Shown piece after piece: positions 1-14,057 of a stretch of DNA of 64,000 bases. The number at the start of each line of letters is the position of its first letter. Within the stretch, counting starts at the first letter, position 1. A program made the position numbers and the translations under genes. The DNA lies in assembly GCA_948567375.1 (NCBI GenBank), contig OX419761.1:14882501-14946500 (forward strand). Reading direction: 5' to 3'. Below the pieces are notes generated by a model. The model was given only the letters and a program-made list of their open reading frames with translations. It ran no database searches and was not told the origin of the DNA. The DNA comes from Lunularia cruciata (taxonomy: Eukaryota; Streptophyta; Marchantiopsida; Lunulariales; Lunulariaceae).

Positions 1-3000
1 GATCAAACGTGTCTCTTCACACCCCAAAACTAAGTTTAGTGCATGGACAATTCTGTGAAGTACATTGTATGTGAGGTTTGGGAGGGGATGTTCGAATGTG
101 GAGTTGGAACCTAATTAATGCCGATCGTGGTCACCCCAGCTACCGTGGGATATGGCCCAACTTAACACTCGAAACTTAACTCTTGTGCTTTTGTCATATA
201 TGGGAGACATCTTCAAGGTTCAAACTACTCTGGCTGTGACTGTCTGTAACCTGATGGTCCAGTGACTTTCTGTGCCTTGAAAGTCCACCTTCTAAGTCAT
301 CGTTTGTGTGTGCTGTAGGACATATTTCTTATACCAATACTACTTGGGGCTTAGCCTCATATTACCTCATACGTTTTATCCTTGTGCGGTTTGATGGGGT
401 CTTCCCATCCTTCTTGTTATCCTGCGCGGTCGCTATTTCCGTTTGTGGGTACATTTACTAGTGTCGTTCATGAAGTTTCGACTTTCAAGTGTTCCCACGG
501 GCTCCCGTCACCAAGTACATACACCAAATGTGATTCCCATATGGCTAAGTTTGGACAACAACATGTTGACAATAGATCACAAAGGGTCTGAGACTTTTTA
601 TCGATGACGAATTGTCACGCACTACTTGCAATAGGGTCGACAAGACAGAGACAAGCTCACACTGTGTGATTGGTTACCTTTCTCGAGCGCAGTTTCTGTG
701 TCCCCACGAGACCTTTTAATGATGATGATTAGCTAGCTACTCGACAAAGACGTGATAAGAGAGAATTATACTACAGTATGCGGTGTTCTTTTGTGGTGAG
801 TGACGCTTGTTTCCTCCTTCACTACATCAGTTAGTGTAGACAGAATGTGGAAATTACCGAGTGTATCAACCTTTGCGGAGAAATGCTGTTAAAGAGTATG
901 TACAACGGGAAACAATTGTGCATTTGGTTCAATGACATGTGCTATCTTGTAACTTTGCACCGCGACGAAGACACAAACATGTTGATGTTCTTTCTTATGA
1001 ACCTCGACATAACTTAAAACACATGAATTGCTATTGACTTGCTTAAATGGTATGTACACATTGAAAATTCGACCCCCTTCCTTGATCTCGAAACCTTTCT
1101 TTAATTCTAATCCAGGTAAACGATTCATAGTATAAGAATATAAAAAAATTTAATTGACATTGACTTATTTCAAAACAATTTCCATATGGGAAATTTAATA
1201 TTAATCCCATTTGTTCCTACTGACACAATATACAGAGAATATGCATTTTCCTCCATGCAATCTTATATATACGATGACCATTTTCATAGCACATTCAAAT
1301 TCTTATTCAAGTAATGAACAATTTTCCAATCTAAGTATTTTTCTCGATAATAAAAACAAAAGAGATGGCTTGCAACAAAACCCCACGTGTCATTTTCAGA
1401 AGGAAGAACCAGCTTTCCCTGCATAAAACTCATAGACTCTGAAGGCAAATCAACATTCATCAATTTTGATAGGTAAATACTGCACGTGGAAGACTTCTAT
1501 CTGCCAGATATCCAGGAATTAAATCCAATCTGTGCATTAAACCCTGTATAAATATGGCATTTGAAGAGTAATGTAGAATATATTTAATATCTTTCTCCAA
1601 TATATGTACCTAGATGATGTAGGGAAATTTCAACACGACAATCAATTATTCATATATATGATCAACATGGTCAATCGTTTATCCTGGTTTTCAAGCAATC
1701 CTTGCAATTTTCCCGTATGGAATAGGAAAATCAAACTACATGGTACTAATTTACAAGTTCCCTTTGAATTTTTAACTTCTCGTCCATAAACCCCATGTTG
1801 AAGCAATCAATGTAACAAATTTTTTCATGAATACTCAGAAAGATGTACAAAAATAATGCCACGCATCCGACCTCTATTTGCAATGATAAGCAAATATGGT
1901 AGCATAGCTATCATGCAGATAACTCATCCATGAAAGAATATTTCCTCTATATGATTTTTCATGAAAAGAAATCCTACAAAAACACAATTTGGGTATAAAA
2001 AGAATTCCACATGTCAATTATTATTGCCTCAATTTACCAAATTAGAATCAAAAACTCGCAAATGTCACAAGTCAAAATTTAATATGTTGAAATCATCAGA
2101 GCCATCGTATTCTTCCCAGATAAATCCTCATGTCCAGTATGTATTATAGGTTAGTTTCCAGTTTAAGTAGCTAAATAACTAGGTGATTGTAGGGCAATTT
2201 TGCAGCATGTTAATAACCAATTATTTCCTATTTGGTTTTAATTAAAAGTAAAATGAAAAAAAATGCCATGTTTATCTAGATCTAATCATCACAACCTTTG
2301 CAGCCCTGCCCATAGCTCCAGCATGTTGATGTTTCTCACTCCAAAAGTAAAGCATCTTTATTCTAGATGTTGTTCTAGATATGACACCATCCACGAAGAA
2401 AGGTTTATTGATTAAAACATGGAGATTTCTCTATCTCATTGTATATTGCATATGCATCGTATCTAATTGCTCATCCTAAGCAGGCATGTCTATCTTTCAG
2501 CCTGTCGATGTTTCTCGCCCCTATGAATTCTGAGGAACTTAAGGGTAAGTGACAAGTTCTCGGTAGGAACTAATAACTGGACCCGAACAGGAGTAGAAGA
2601 AGTAAAAACAAAATTCCCGTATACGAAGGACCCAGAACAGCAGTTCCCATTCGGCTCAAGTACTTGAGAGGGTTGCTCAAGTTTAGACCAGGGGATCTGC
2701 TTCAGATCGTCACGTTGATGGAGCTTGATAGAACTGACTAGCTAAATTCTGGTTCCTCCAGCAGCTCATGCTGTTGGAATGAAGGTTTTTATAATTATGT
2801 TCGCCACGACCAGGTAATCAGCATCCATACCCGAGGAAATCGGACGACCGTTTCTGAGCCCAGAACCTGGCCGGTGCTGGCACCTGTAAGCGGCTTTCAA
2901 GCTCCAAGTTCCAAAATGGTGTACAGTGCAATTGCAAAGGGGAAGAAAATAAGGGTCTGAAACCACACCCTGCACATAAAATAGCGTTCCTTTAGCAGCT

Positions 3001-3508
3001 ATGAAGAAGCACACACGTTGTCAAGAACAACTTCGAACTATGTCAAGACTTCTGTTGATTCCCCGCTGATAAAGGTAGCGTCCTAGGCCAAGATTCATGC
3101 ATCTCATCTGTTGAGTGGGAGGACCATAAATTGTAGTGTTATCTTTCATAATATCAGCTCCGAAGTATATTCCAACAGAATTCAAAGTTAGATGAGTTCT
3201 TTCCCCTGTGAATATCCATGATTTGCGGTTAATACGAAAGCCTGCTAAAGCAACTGCAACCTGAATCAGGGAGATATTCCCTACGAAAGCATGTGGATAT
3301 CTTCTTTCCCGATTTTACGATGGTAACTCTTTTCTTGCACCGATTGACCACACAGCGTCCTCAACCAAAAAAGAGGACATCAATTTAAATAGGACACGAG
3401 AAGCCGTGCCAGACCTAACAACAAATTTAGATCACAAATTGTATGCTTTCTTTATTACTTGCATCGAATATATCAGATGGAGATACTGAAGCTAGTGAAA
3501 GGACTTAC
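1..3508. other. no recognisable gene (possibly holds the PIN 3' end)
   Basis: AT-rich sequence with only short, unconvincing open frames on both strands. I see no domain, tRNA, rRNA or LTR signature. The downstream end of the PIN gene, including its 3' UTR and last exon, should lie in the right-hand part. The best minus-strand splice acceptor there is at 3,261-3,262, followed by a five-codon tail that stops at 3,245-3,247. This does not give the usual PIN C-terminus. Confidence 0.5.
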
Positions 3509-5662
3509 GCTGTGCTGAAGATATCCACTGACACGTTGTAATTAGATGCAAAAACGAAGCTACTGATTGCCTGAGGTATCATCGCCTGGGAGAAGCAAAC
3601 ACGCGTAACTGTATCCATCAGTCAATTGGAAGACATTATAAAGAAGGAGATTTTGGACCGCTTATGACAATGGTTCACAATCCAAGTCCACAACGAGAAC
3701 GTCCACCTATTCACATTTAGGCTAACACTCGATACATATAGCACGAAATACCCTGATCTCCAGTACATGACATGGAGCTTAAGCAACTCTTTAAACACAA
3801 ATTCAGACGGCAGTTAATAATTCGAATCAACTCGAATGGCAGGAAGAATCTTCGCTCGAGGTTCTGAAGAATATAGGGAGTATGGCCGATAGGGATCAAC
3901 AACAGTCAAAGCTTGGATCTGATTCTTCTTGTCACGGTACTATAGATGTCAGCTTACTCAAACAAACAGCAAAACATTTAAGGCTAATAAGCTCAGTGGT
4001 AGAACTTACCTGCATCACAGCGAAACGGAATATTTCACCACGAAGCCCCAGAATAAGCGAAGCGACGGCCATAGTAGCTGGTGAGACGAGGAATCTAACT
4101 ACAGCACCTAGACAGGCCTTGTATATACCACCGGGCATCAAGGTCGGTTGTGCAGCCATGTGCATACCTATGACATCACGGATAACATAAGCAACTAGCG
4201 AGAACGAGCGAGCTATGCTCCAACAACATGACTAGAATCCCTTCTGTACCAGTTGGATATATCTCGACACGGAGAAAGAAAATGATATGAAAAATATTTC
4301 AAATTCTGCTGCCAGGAATCAATCAAAAATCATATTTGATTAGGTAGAACCTCATAAGGCTCGAATCAAGTTGACTTCTAATCACGTTCTGTTAACTAGG
4401 TTCCAAATTCTATCAAGTTATCCTTCTTGCATATCTGTGTCTCTTCTTACCTAGCATGAACATGGCCATCCCGAGAGTACAGTTTGCCAAGAGCTGAACG
4501 CTGGACTTAAGGATTGTTGGCAGAGGTTTTCCATCGTTAAACCTGTAGTTTAGAGTTCACACCCCACAAGGTTCAACTTAGAGTCCGTCACTTTGTCCTT
4601 TACATTGCAACGTCGAACTCTCTATCACCTAGATGCGATCTTAATTTAATTCTGAGTTGCATACTAATGCCCGTCTACAAGGATTTCATCGGCTTTTCCG
4701 AGTTATCTGTCCTAACCGAGAGCTCTGGACCTGTTAACTAGAGCCTATGGCGGATTTCAGAGCAAAGTAGACAACCTGATGTTGTAATAACCCAAGAAAA
4801 CTAGAACCAGGAAATTGAATGGCCGAACTCATACATCAAAATGAATTAACGATTACCTGAAGTTCAGGAGTGCATATATGAAGCCGATAATGCTCGACCA
4901 AACGACTGCAGACCAGAAAAACTTTGATGCTACCGTCCTCGTGATTTTCGCGACTAATCGGAGCCCAGATAACTTTACCACCCTTACTTCAACGAATCCG
5001 CTGGCGTGGGTGTCTTCCTTATCAAAGCCATTTGCTACAACAATGTCAAGCGAGTTTCTATTCTCAGACATATCTGTCGCTTCTCGGCTTAGAGTTTCGA
5101 CATTTCCAACCTCCTGATCGTTCTCTCCAGCTCCTTGCTTCTCCAAATCAAACTTGTTTTGGTTATCCTTGTCTACATTCTCTACAACCGCTTGATGGAT
5201 CTCTAAGATGAAGATGCACACACTGAACCACAACAAGCACTGCATGAAAACAAGAGCAATAATGTCCTTCTCTGTCCCAGGGTACAGTGCCGTCAGGAGA
5301 GGAATCCCAATGAGAACGGAGTTGGGCATCGTCGCCAAATTGAAATAGGTACTAACCCATTCCACACACTGTCGACTTGGCCGAAAATAAGCGCTGGCAG
5401 ATAGGACAATCAACACCAGGAATTTGCACAAAGTGTCTGCTCCGACCAACTTAAGATTCAGATTGTAGGGGTCGTTGGTGGCCACCATTTGAAATACCAG
5501 TGCTGGGACCGTCATTTTGAAGCAAAATGCAACAATTCCGTCATAATGCTTCTCGTGCGTGAGAATCTTCAGTTTCGACATTGCATATCCCAACCCTATA
5601 GAGAGGTAAAGCGGTACTATTGCGTTCACGAGATTCACCACAGTCGATCCTTTCAGACCCAT
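3509..5662 (-). CDS. PIN: PIN-family auxin efflux carrier, short loop, C-terminal exon unresolved
   Basis: Membrane transporter of the PIN/auxin efflux carrier family, which exports auxin from the cytosol across the plasma membrane or into the ER. Exons by GT-AG splicing and homology: 4,857-5,662; 4,451-4,542; 4,010-4,167; 3,509-3,585, with phases that join cleanly. Seen: N-terminal membrane segments from residue 7, VATNDPYNLN at 60-69 (family SNNPY-like), TMPNSVLIGIPLL at 111-123 (matches the conserved TLPNTLVMGIPLL), a hydrophilic loop of only about 75 residues (155-235), then LGMHMAAQP and VRFLVSPATMAVAS in exon 3 and IPQAISSFVFASNYNV in exon 4, all typical of the PIN C-terminal half. Oddities: the NPNTY-type motif expected before the sixth membrane segment is absent (ASKFFWS there), and the final exon coding the last membrane helix was not found. 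It could be a short ER-type PIN, or a gene losing function. Family call is firm; completeness is not. Confidence 0.88.
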
Positions 5663-6562
5663 GGCTGCAACCGGTTTCTAAACCACCACCCTAGAGTTAT
5701 TCTAACCGGCTGACAGAAGTAATGTTATCGACTGCTCAAGAAACACAATTCAGCGGTCCCCTCCTTGAGGGTCAAGGTGGCCCCTCGCACATGGGAGCAG
5801 ACTCATCCACTTGACATTGAAGGTCGAGATGCTTGCGATTCATGACATGTACTGTTCTCCTCGATCTGTATATGACAGAATCTCTGATTCAGAACTGCTG
5901 CAGGACCGAACTTTGAAGGACTCGCTCGGACCATTTTGGTTCCCTTCTGAAACTGACAAACCTCCGCGGGTCTAGTTTGTTTAAGCTGAGCACCCAATTC
6001 AACCACAGGCAAGTTCTGGCTCCAATTCTTCTCTTCTGAAGCTGCGCAGTACATATAAATCGCCGAACTCGTGAGTGTCTATCTTGCATACGTCTGTCTT
6101 ACGAATGAATAACCACGGGAATCCATGAATCGATGGATGATCCTGGAGTCGTGAACCGAACGAGTTCTGAGGAATAACGGATTTCCAACTGTAAGCCAGA
6201 TGAGAGAAAACGGTGGTCAGTATGAAACAAAACGAACTCCTGGGAATTACTTACCCATTCCGTCTCCCGCACAGAAAAACGAATCAGAAGATTCAAACGT
6301 TCCATAATATCAATTAAAACCAACCTTGAAGTCAAGTAATGCAAGCTCAGTAACAAAAGAGAGAAGACTAGATTTCAAGCAGACGAGACTATGTACAGGT
6401 GTTGGCAGATGGAGGAGTCCTAAACATCGAAATATACAAGGGTTTTAAACCCCTCACCTGGAAGGTTGATGCCGTGGAGTTCAGCAGAGGTTTCGGGAAT
6501 TTTCCATACTTGACAAGTTTGTATGAAACAGTCCAGTGTGCGTCCTGCCCAATTTGGGATTC
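5663..6562. other. PIN upstream region, no gene seen
   Basis: Probable promoter and 5' UTR of the minus-strand PIN gene. No clear TATA box or conserved motif could be fixed. Small open frames here overlap one another on both strands and look random. Confidence 0.4.
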
Positions 6563-6806
6563 TTATATATACTCGTCTAAAGCATAAAAGAACCAACCAT
6601 TCACAAATCCATTCAAGTCCACGCTCCGAAGAGAAATTCTACCACTCATCATTCCCCTCTCCCTTTCTTGCACAGCAGGAGCTCCGGCGTCGGAGCCTCT
6701 AAATTGGCACTATGACTCCCAAAAGGGGAGACAAGTCCCTCAATCGGCGTACATGTAGGTACCTCCAACAATACCCACCAATTTGGAAACACAACATGTT
6801 GTAAGT
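6563..6806 (+). promoter_or_regulatory. candidate core promoter and first exon
   Basis: A TATA-like run (TTATATATAC, 6,563-6,572) is followed by a pyrimidine-rich, leader-like stretch (about 6,600-6,670), an ATG at 6,712 that opens a 30-codon frame starting MTPKRGDKSL, and a strong splice-donor consensus GTAAGT at 6,801-6,806. The layout is that of a plant promoter with a short first exon. No downstream exon could be recognised, so the gene, if real, is unknown. Confidence 0.25.
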
Positions 6807-9800
6807 CGGAAGGTGAGAATGTGGTACTGTACAGAGAACGCTGCTATTCTGGTGCCGCTATGGTCCAAGCGCTGTCAACTGGTGCCTGCAATTGTGTAGG
6901 TGCTACGTACCTAAAACATTCTTCACAGAAGCTCACCAAGAATGGTGGATTGGCGTGTCCCTCAAGCTACCGCAACTGTGATAGCCACCATTAACCGACC
7001 ATGCAATTGACCCGAGCTGATGGTCTCAACATTTGGGAGAGCATACATTGCGTGAGGGGCAAGTTGATCACCGTCGACACCAAAATTCTAGCCTTAGAAC
7101 TGAAGGGAAATCGCTTACTTACAAAGTGAAGTTTTAAGTCTCGTAATTTATGCATGTTGCTGCATTTGATAAATTCCATTCAAACGAGTTCACAAATTCC
7201 AGCTGTTATTGGTCGTTGATATCAATGTTTGAAGCAGTTTATCTCCTTTATAACCACTCATGAGATTATCAAGATTCGCGACTGAACTTTTGTGAATCTT
7301 GATATCGCCTTCTGCACCTACTAATCAAATATATGTGTAGTCTCGGATCAGTTCTCTATTTTGTGGAGGCTAACAAGTAGACATCATATCACTAATATTT
7401 TGCTAAATTTCGAACATGTAATCTTGATAATCGAACATAATTTAAACTTCCCTTAATGAGGAGCGGTTGCAGAACGTAATTTCCGTCGGGTGAGGAAGAA
7501 TATTGGCAAATTAGAGTTTGGAGCGTTTCGTAAAAACTCTTTCTTAAGACTCGTGCCATGCTCTATCTATCCTTTTGACTGTTCTTAAGGTCAACCTTAA
7601 CAGCGCGACATAAGCACCACAACTGTAGATACACAGTGTCTCGATAAAGATACTCGTGAACTGCCACCAGTTAGTGGCAGACCCCAACCGAGGAGCAATC
7701 TTTGGCCCTTGTGATGGCCCTATATGATTACGGGACTGTGGAGCTCTCGACAAATCTAGCCTAAATCTGGAAAGTTTTGCCTCAAGTCATGCAAGCGCAG
7801 AAAGAGGATGTGCGACATGACGTTTCGGTCCCCAGACCGTACATAGATCTAGAAGGAAGAATCTTCAGTGCCATGATATTATAACAAATTGCTTCCGCCT
7901 TGACCACTGAAGTTAGACGTTCAACTCCTTGAGTTGAGGCTTTGAATTGTGCTCTGGCCGTCTAGACAACCCAACATCAAATAGCGTTTGCAGATAATTC
8001 GTGATGTGACTCGTACCCGTTGCTCTTGAATGTGCCTAAGCTTCGACTCTCTTCCTTCAAAAGACGAATAGAGACAGCAATTCAGACAACTTCTACCTGG
8101 ATTCGTTTCAGATGAGTCCTGCCAATATAGCTTGCCGTATGGCTTTTCTTCGAGCGTCCCCACAGCCTTGATTTACTCGATACAGTATCTGCACACAAAT
8201 ACACATATACTTCTTCTTACGCTTCTTCTTCATTCTTCATGGCCTCTACGAAACCCAGCTGAATTACAAAGGTTCTCCGTGCCAAGGTTCTAAGAGAATC
8301 AAGTCAGAGAATTTCTACTACAAAGTTGTTGTAAATCACTTCTTGTTGTATGTGGATGCACAGGCCGTATGATAAATCTGCAGCCTACAAGAGGTCAACC
8401 TCATTGCCGAGCGCTTACTTTGCACCATTGATGGTGTTTCAGGTAATGCAAACGCAGGTCATTTTAACTTGAAGATTGAAGGCTTTGAATCTTTCTTGTC
8501 TCGGCTTAGAATCCTACGTACCTGCTTCCGTTGCCATTTGAATACTGACCTCATGGAGCAGGTAGGGAAATCTTGCTCGATCGTGGTACTCTATTGCTTT
8601 TACGTGTAATGCATCGAGCTACCTCAAAATCCACTATAAAACAGTTCTGGGAATTATAATATCGGCGACTTTCACCTCTTTCGTGAGTGCTTCTAGACAA
8701 AACTACTTTAGAAATTTCAAGAATCTCTTAGAAGATCGTAGGCAACTGTTGAATAAAATAGGTTCGCCAAATTATCTGTCCATGCGGGAGATGCATCAGC
8801 ACAAATTCATCTTTAATTGTTGCGCAAAGTAGATTGTAGATTTTGCATGAAAGTAGATACTTTAGGACTTTTGAGATCGTTACAATATGATCGTCGAATA
8901 GCTGTGGCTTGTATCTGTTGACAGAATTCCAGTCCAATAGTCATCTCATCGTTGCTATATTTTCTGTACTTTCCTCCCTTTAAAGTCACCTGATTCCAGC
9001 TTTTAAGGTAATCCAGATGTTGAGGTAGCTACTCCTCGTTTTCCTTGCCTTATTTTGGACTACTGGGTTTGTTATACATTGTGGTATTTGTCTTTGTGGG
9101 CACCCTAAGGGTAATTATATCTGGGTACTTTCCTCCTGTAAATATCCCATTTTTATTCTTTCTTTAAAAGAAACATGCTCTCGGTGATTAGAGGAATTAA
9201 TTCATTTGCCCATTTAATTATGTCGAGTAATCATCCACACTATGTGAAAAGAGTAATCCCTAAAATTGTTAATTAAGTCTTCACTAAAGAAAAACTGACT
9301 ACTGTAGTAGACTGTTGTTGTAGGCCCTTCTTTAAGTCCTGCTATGGAAAGATTACTTCCATCCTATGCTTACGCAAATTAGATCCAAATTGGGAAACAG
9401 TCAGAGACCAGAAACCGTTTACAGCGTAAATACTATACTGAGAATTGTGGATTAAAGAACGTGTTATGATAAACCGTATTGTAATGCTTTAAACTTAAAA
9501 ATGGATGAAGTTTTGATCAGTGTGCACATTCTTAGAATTGTGGACAGTGCATTTTAAGAAAGCTTCTCAACTTTCAAGAATATTGGAGAGTGCAGATTAT
9601 AATATTCATGCTCACTTCTGTGTCACATTGTTGACTTTATTTGCTCTTTCGGTTATTTTAGATGCACTGATACAAGGCCAGTTCAGTATTTGTTATGATA
9701 AAGCTCAATATACATTTTATGGATCATATCAGGAGGAAAGAAATCCTTTTCTTGATACACTGGCGAAGAACTTTTGACTGGGATATTAATGCACTCTTTA

Positions 9801-10927
9801 TTTGAGTTAAGAGTCGATTATCATTTTAATATTAGTCCTAATTATTGGAACATAATAATTCTCTCATGTTTTTAATTATATATTAGCCCACTACAATATA
9901 AGGAGAAGGAATTACGTTTTAGAGTCTAATAAAAGACGATTTAAATCAACTCTAATAAAATCAAGTGAACGTGAACGGTTCATTCTTATTAGAGCAATTT
10001 CACAATATGACCCTGTTTTCTTTCTTAATCAATATTTTATTCTAGTATATCTCCCCTAAGATCATAATCAGTGCCCAGGTTCTCGGAATGAGGTAACTGA
10101 GTAGATCCATATCATTTACAAGATTAGAGTTGATACTAATATATGTAACAAAACTAGTGCTATAAAAATTAGGGAAATTTAGATAAATACCCCCAAAAAG
10201 ATGTGAAATTGCAGAAGTGCCTTTCATGAACCGTTAATTACAAAAATACCATTGTTGATTCAGAGCACTGGTTGAGGGACTTGGCGGTTTTGGTTTTTGG
10301 TTCTCTGGTTTTAGGTTCCATCTGGAGTAGGATATGCCGTGGAAAAGATATCACTATACGAATCAGTCATAAGGGCGAGAACCTAACGTCTTTCCTTAAA
10401 TGAATTGGAAAATGGTGAAAACCCACTCGGATAAGCACGAAGGAACTTCCTGAGTTGAGATAGAATCATACGTGATAGCAGGTGGGAATCAAAAAGGAAT
10501 CAAACTGGCCAGTATTTCACAATGTGACCCTGTTTCGAACAAATTAATTAATCTACCCGTGAACAAGAGTCTGCCCGTGACTTGAATGAGAGTCGGCCGT
10601 GCTACTTTGCCCACGCGTTCATGCAGACTACTTTGCATGTAGCATTCACACACACTTTTAGTCGAATGATCTGCAATCATACCCATACACTTAGTGTTTG
10701 TTACTCTATAAACGCACCACTCAAACAAAAGTTCACTAGATGTGTAATGGAAGAGCACCTAGGAGCATACGTGGACAATATATGGAAATTTTCTTTGATA
10801 CGAAGCATTTAACATGTATTTCACGACATCACCTTCCATAACCGAGGATGAAATAACATGTCATTTCATTGAAAATCTGAAGCCAGTCACTATAGCCTTA
10901 CGATCTCAAGTTAATATGACAACCGCC

Positions 10928-11092
10928 TGAATTTCAAGATCCTTTAACTTTGGTTAACAAGCATTTTCTGGATCAGACAGAAAATGATTAAGAGCAATTT
11001 TATAACAAGATAACCTTTTGAATTTCCAGATCCTCTTACTTTGGTTAACAAGCATTTTCTGGATCAGACAGAAAATGATTAAGAGCAATTTC
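10928..11092. repeat. 91-bp tandem duplication
   Basis: Two copies with a 91-bp period share the long block from TTTGGTTAACAAGC through GATTAAGAGCAATTT almost unchanged, and differ in the few bases before it. A recent local duplication, no coding content. Confidence 0.85.
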
Positions 11093-11365
11093 ATAAGGTT
11101 CAGATTGTTTCATAATTTCATAATTGCTCAGATTGGTGGAGATGTACAAAAATTTAGATGCAATTTTTGATACCAGGGAGGCAGGCATACAGCTGTGATG
11201 TCCAGTATTGACACCGTAAGGGGTTTCAGAAATAGTTTTACTACGCTCTATATATTTTCATGTAGTGTGGTACAAAGTGTTGACTAAAACTGATATGTAG
11301 TTTTCCAAGTTCTTTATTATTAGCAAACTCTAATACGGGTGATTCGAAAGAAATTACGGTTACGG

Positions 11366-11452
11366 AGTTTTCTATTGGTACACTGTAAAGTTTTAATTAC
11401 AATTTAAGGAGTTCTCTATTGGTACACTGTAAAGTATTAATTATAATTTAAG
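11366..11452. repeat. 43-44 bp tandem duplication
   Basis: The unit CTATTGGTACACTGTAAAG followed by an AT-rich tail occurs twice in a row with a period of 43-44 bp. Confidence 0.8.
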
Positions 11453-11920
11453 GTTAATAAAGGGTCTGGTTTAAGGTGAATCTCGTCTGTGCTGGTTACT
11501 GCCCTGTGTAATGTGTTAATTAGAATTAACACATAAATTAGAATATTTGCCCATAGTTGCTCAATGGTGCCCATAGCAACTCGATGGTGCTTATTGTTCT
11601 GTGTCCAAAGGTGAACTTACATTTCAATCAAGTACTTGATTTCACATTATTAAAATTTTGTTATTTATTTGGAGTAAAATTTCTTGATCTCTCATTAATT
11701 TCTTGATTTCCCATCAATTTCTTGATTATAACAAGGCCATGCAAATCATTCTCCATAACTCATGCTATTTCCCTTGTCGCACTAATATATGGAAATAAAC
11801 CACCACACCAATGCAAAATTACTAATGACACACCCTATATTGAATTTGAATTTGAGAATGGCATTTTGGATCCACCAAAAAGATTTCATAAATCATTTAT
11901 AAGAATCATTCATAAAAAAC

Positions 11921-12092
11921 ATGGGAACACTCTCATATCACCATATCACCCTCTCATTATATCACCATATCTCCCTTTCATTTCTTTCGATATGGCAACC
12001 CTAAAAAATATGGGAACACTCTCATATCACCATATCACCCTCTCATTATATCACCATATCTCCGTTTCATTTCTTTCGATATGGCAACCCTA
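11921..12092. repeat. 89-bp tandem duplication
   Basis: Two near-identical 89-bp units begin ATGGGAACACTCTCATATCA and end GATATGGCAACCCTAAA. Each contains shorter internal CATATCACC repeats. Part of the duplication is open in one frame, which creates a spurious 123-codon ORF. Confidence 0.9.
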
Positions 12093-14057
12093 AACATTTG
12101 GAATATAGTGCGTGATTATCTTAAATGAATACAATTTGTATTAATTATACAAAAACACCATTTGCAAAATGAATACAATTTGCATTAGGTATATTGGGCC
12201 ACCATTTACAAGATGTTCATCTACTTCTATTAACAGTTCATCTCTTTTCATCTCAAAATTGAAATGAATTCACTCAAAAGAGTTCCGAAGTTTGTGAATT
12301 TATCCCATAGACATCAATCGAAACTATTTCTGAAAGCCCCCCATCTCTCGAGCACGGGCGATTCTTGCGGGCAAACCCTCGTTCACGGTCAGGCTGAATC
12401 AGGGTAATATGATGACATTGCTCTTCTTATTAACGATGTACTTCCTTTTCACGATCCCATTCGGCAACATACGAAGAAAGAACGCATCGGAGAGCAGAGC
12501 AATAAGACATGACAGAAAATTTTCTTTCATGAGTGCGGACGAGTGACGCAATAGTGAACCGAAAGACCTCATCAAAGTCGTATTTTACTTCCAGCATCTG
12601 ATGCTCTTACGCGAGTCACTCAATTTGAGCTCAACCTTAGTAGACCTTAGTAGAGGTGGGTTGCTAAAGCCGCTATACTTTGTCATCTGAGAGTGTATAT
12701 GATAGAATTCTTGACCTCCGTATACTCTCCTCAAAGTACTCGAGTGAGTCATCCGTAAGTGGTAGAAGCTCGTAAATGGTTCTACAAGATCTGGTTTAAG
12801 GCGTTGACTGATGCCACCCTGGGGTATACAGAAGGACTTCAAGGGAATCACGGGAGTACAATCGATTCAATTAGGCCAAACACGAGGCAGATGGCTGCAT
12901 ATACGTTGCGTAAAGGGGAAAGGGAAACGGCAACCTCAAGGAAATTGATACTGAAAAGTCACAAATTTGGTACGGCTCAACGCAAGTATCTGGCCATCTC
13001 TCAATGACCCTCCTTGGCCAGGCTTTCTTAAGGGAACTTAGGTCGTCTCCCACTGTGCGAAATCAATCTATTCGAAACAAGGGGGAAGATAAAGAGTACA
13101 ATTTCACCATTCATCTTACCTTGTACTGAGATAAGAAGCTCGACAGATTACAATAGGTTATGTGAGTAATTTGTACTGCAAATTAAGAGGTAGAAACGTA
13201 CAACAATATGATCCACTTTCGTGTGCAAGATATGAGATCCTCTCAAAATATTGGCTTCAGTATTTTCTACATACTAGGTCAGTTCGTGGCACATGAAGAG
13301 GAGAGGAAATCATGGTAGCAAAGAACAGGGAAACAGCATACTGATGCCATGGAAAGAAGAACAGAATAAAAATAGATGATAAGAACGGCACACCTGGGTT
13401 TCCTCAGCTTTAGGACACATGCTCCACACCACTACAAACACATGCTCAAGTCAAATAAAAGGATATCTTCCTTCGATGGTGCACAGTCACGGGGTAACGA
13501 AAGTCGGGGGACAGGTAAAAACAAAGAACTGAGAGCACGAAAGACGAAAGTCATCCATGAATTCAATCGAAGGGTGCAGATTCAGTCTCATAGACAGGAC
13601 ATACTGTACTTGTTCCTTTTAGAAAAATCTCCTTGCTCCTTAAATTGAATTTAAAGGAATCAACAATTGTTCTCCATGACCCTATCCGGGGAACTTCTAG
13701 CAGATTTGATCTGGCTACTTCAAATAACACCGGCTTTTGAACGGCCATTACAGTTATGATAATTCCGGCGCACTTTCTCCACAAGACTGTATAATCCGTA
13801 CATGGAAAGAAGAATAGACAAATTTTAGAAATCCATATACCGACAACCCTTGATAAAACCACCCATGCTCAAAGGTAAAGTTTCAAACTCGAGTAACTAT
13901 GGACAACTGCAAACTTGCATGTACACCTCACTCTCAGATGAAGTCTAATGATAACTTCATCTCCGCTTTTCTGAGGAGACCGGCAACCTGGCGGTTTCAT
14001 ACTATACAGCTCCACGACTCACATGGACACATGGACGTAAAATCGCACAGCACAGGC

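Larger units (their letters stand above)
6807..14057. other. intergenic DNA, no gene recognised
   Basis: About 7.2 kb of AT-rich DNA. Open frames are short and lack family signatures. The only structure I can support is three local tandem duplications, listed separately. Confidence 0.5.

Noticed and set aside
3245-3326. Alternative last PIN exon reading AFVGNISLIQVAVALAGFR from an acceptor near 3,325
   Set aside because: The helix-like stretch is attractive, but it does not match the PIN C-terminal signature and the frame then runs on for about 60 unlike residues.
11722-12093. 123-codon plus-strand frame
   Set aside because: Formed by the 89-bp tandem duplication; repetitive content and no similarity to known proteins.
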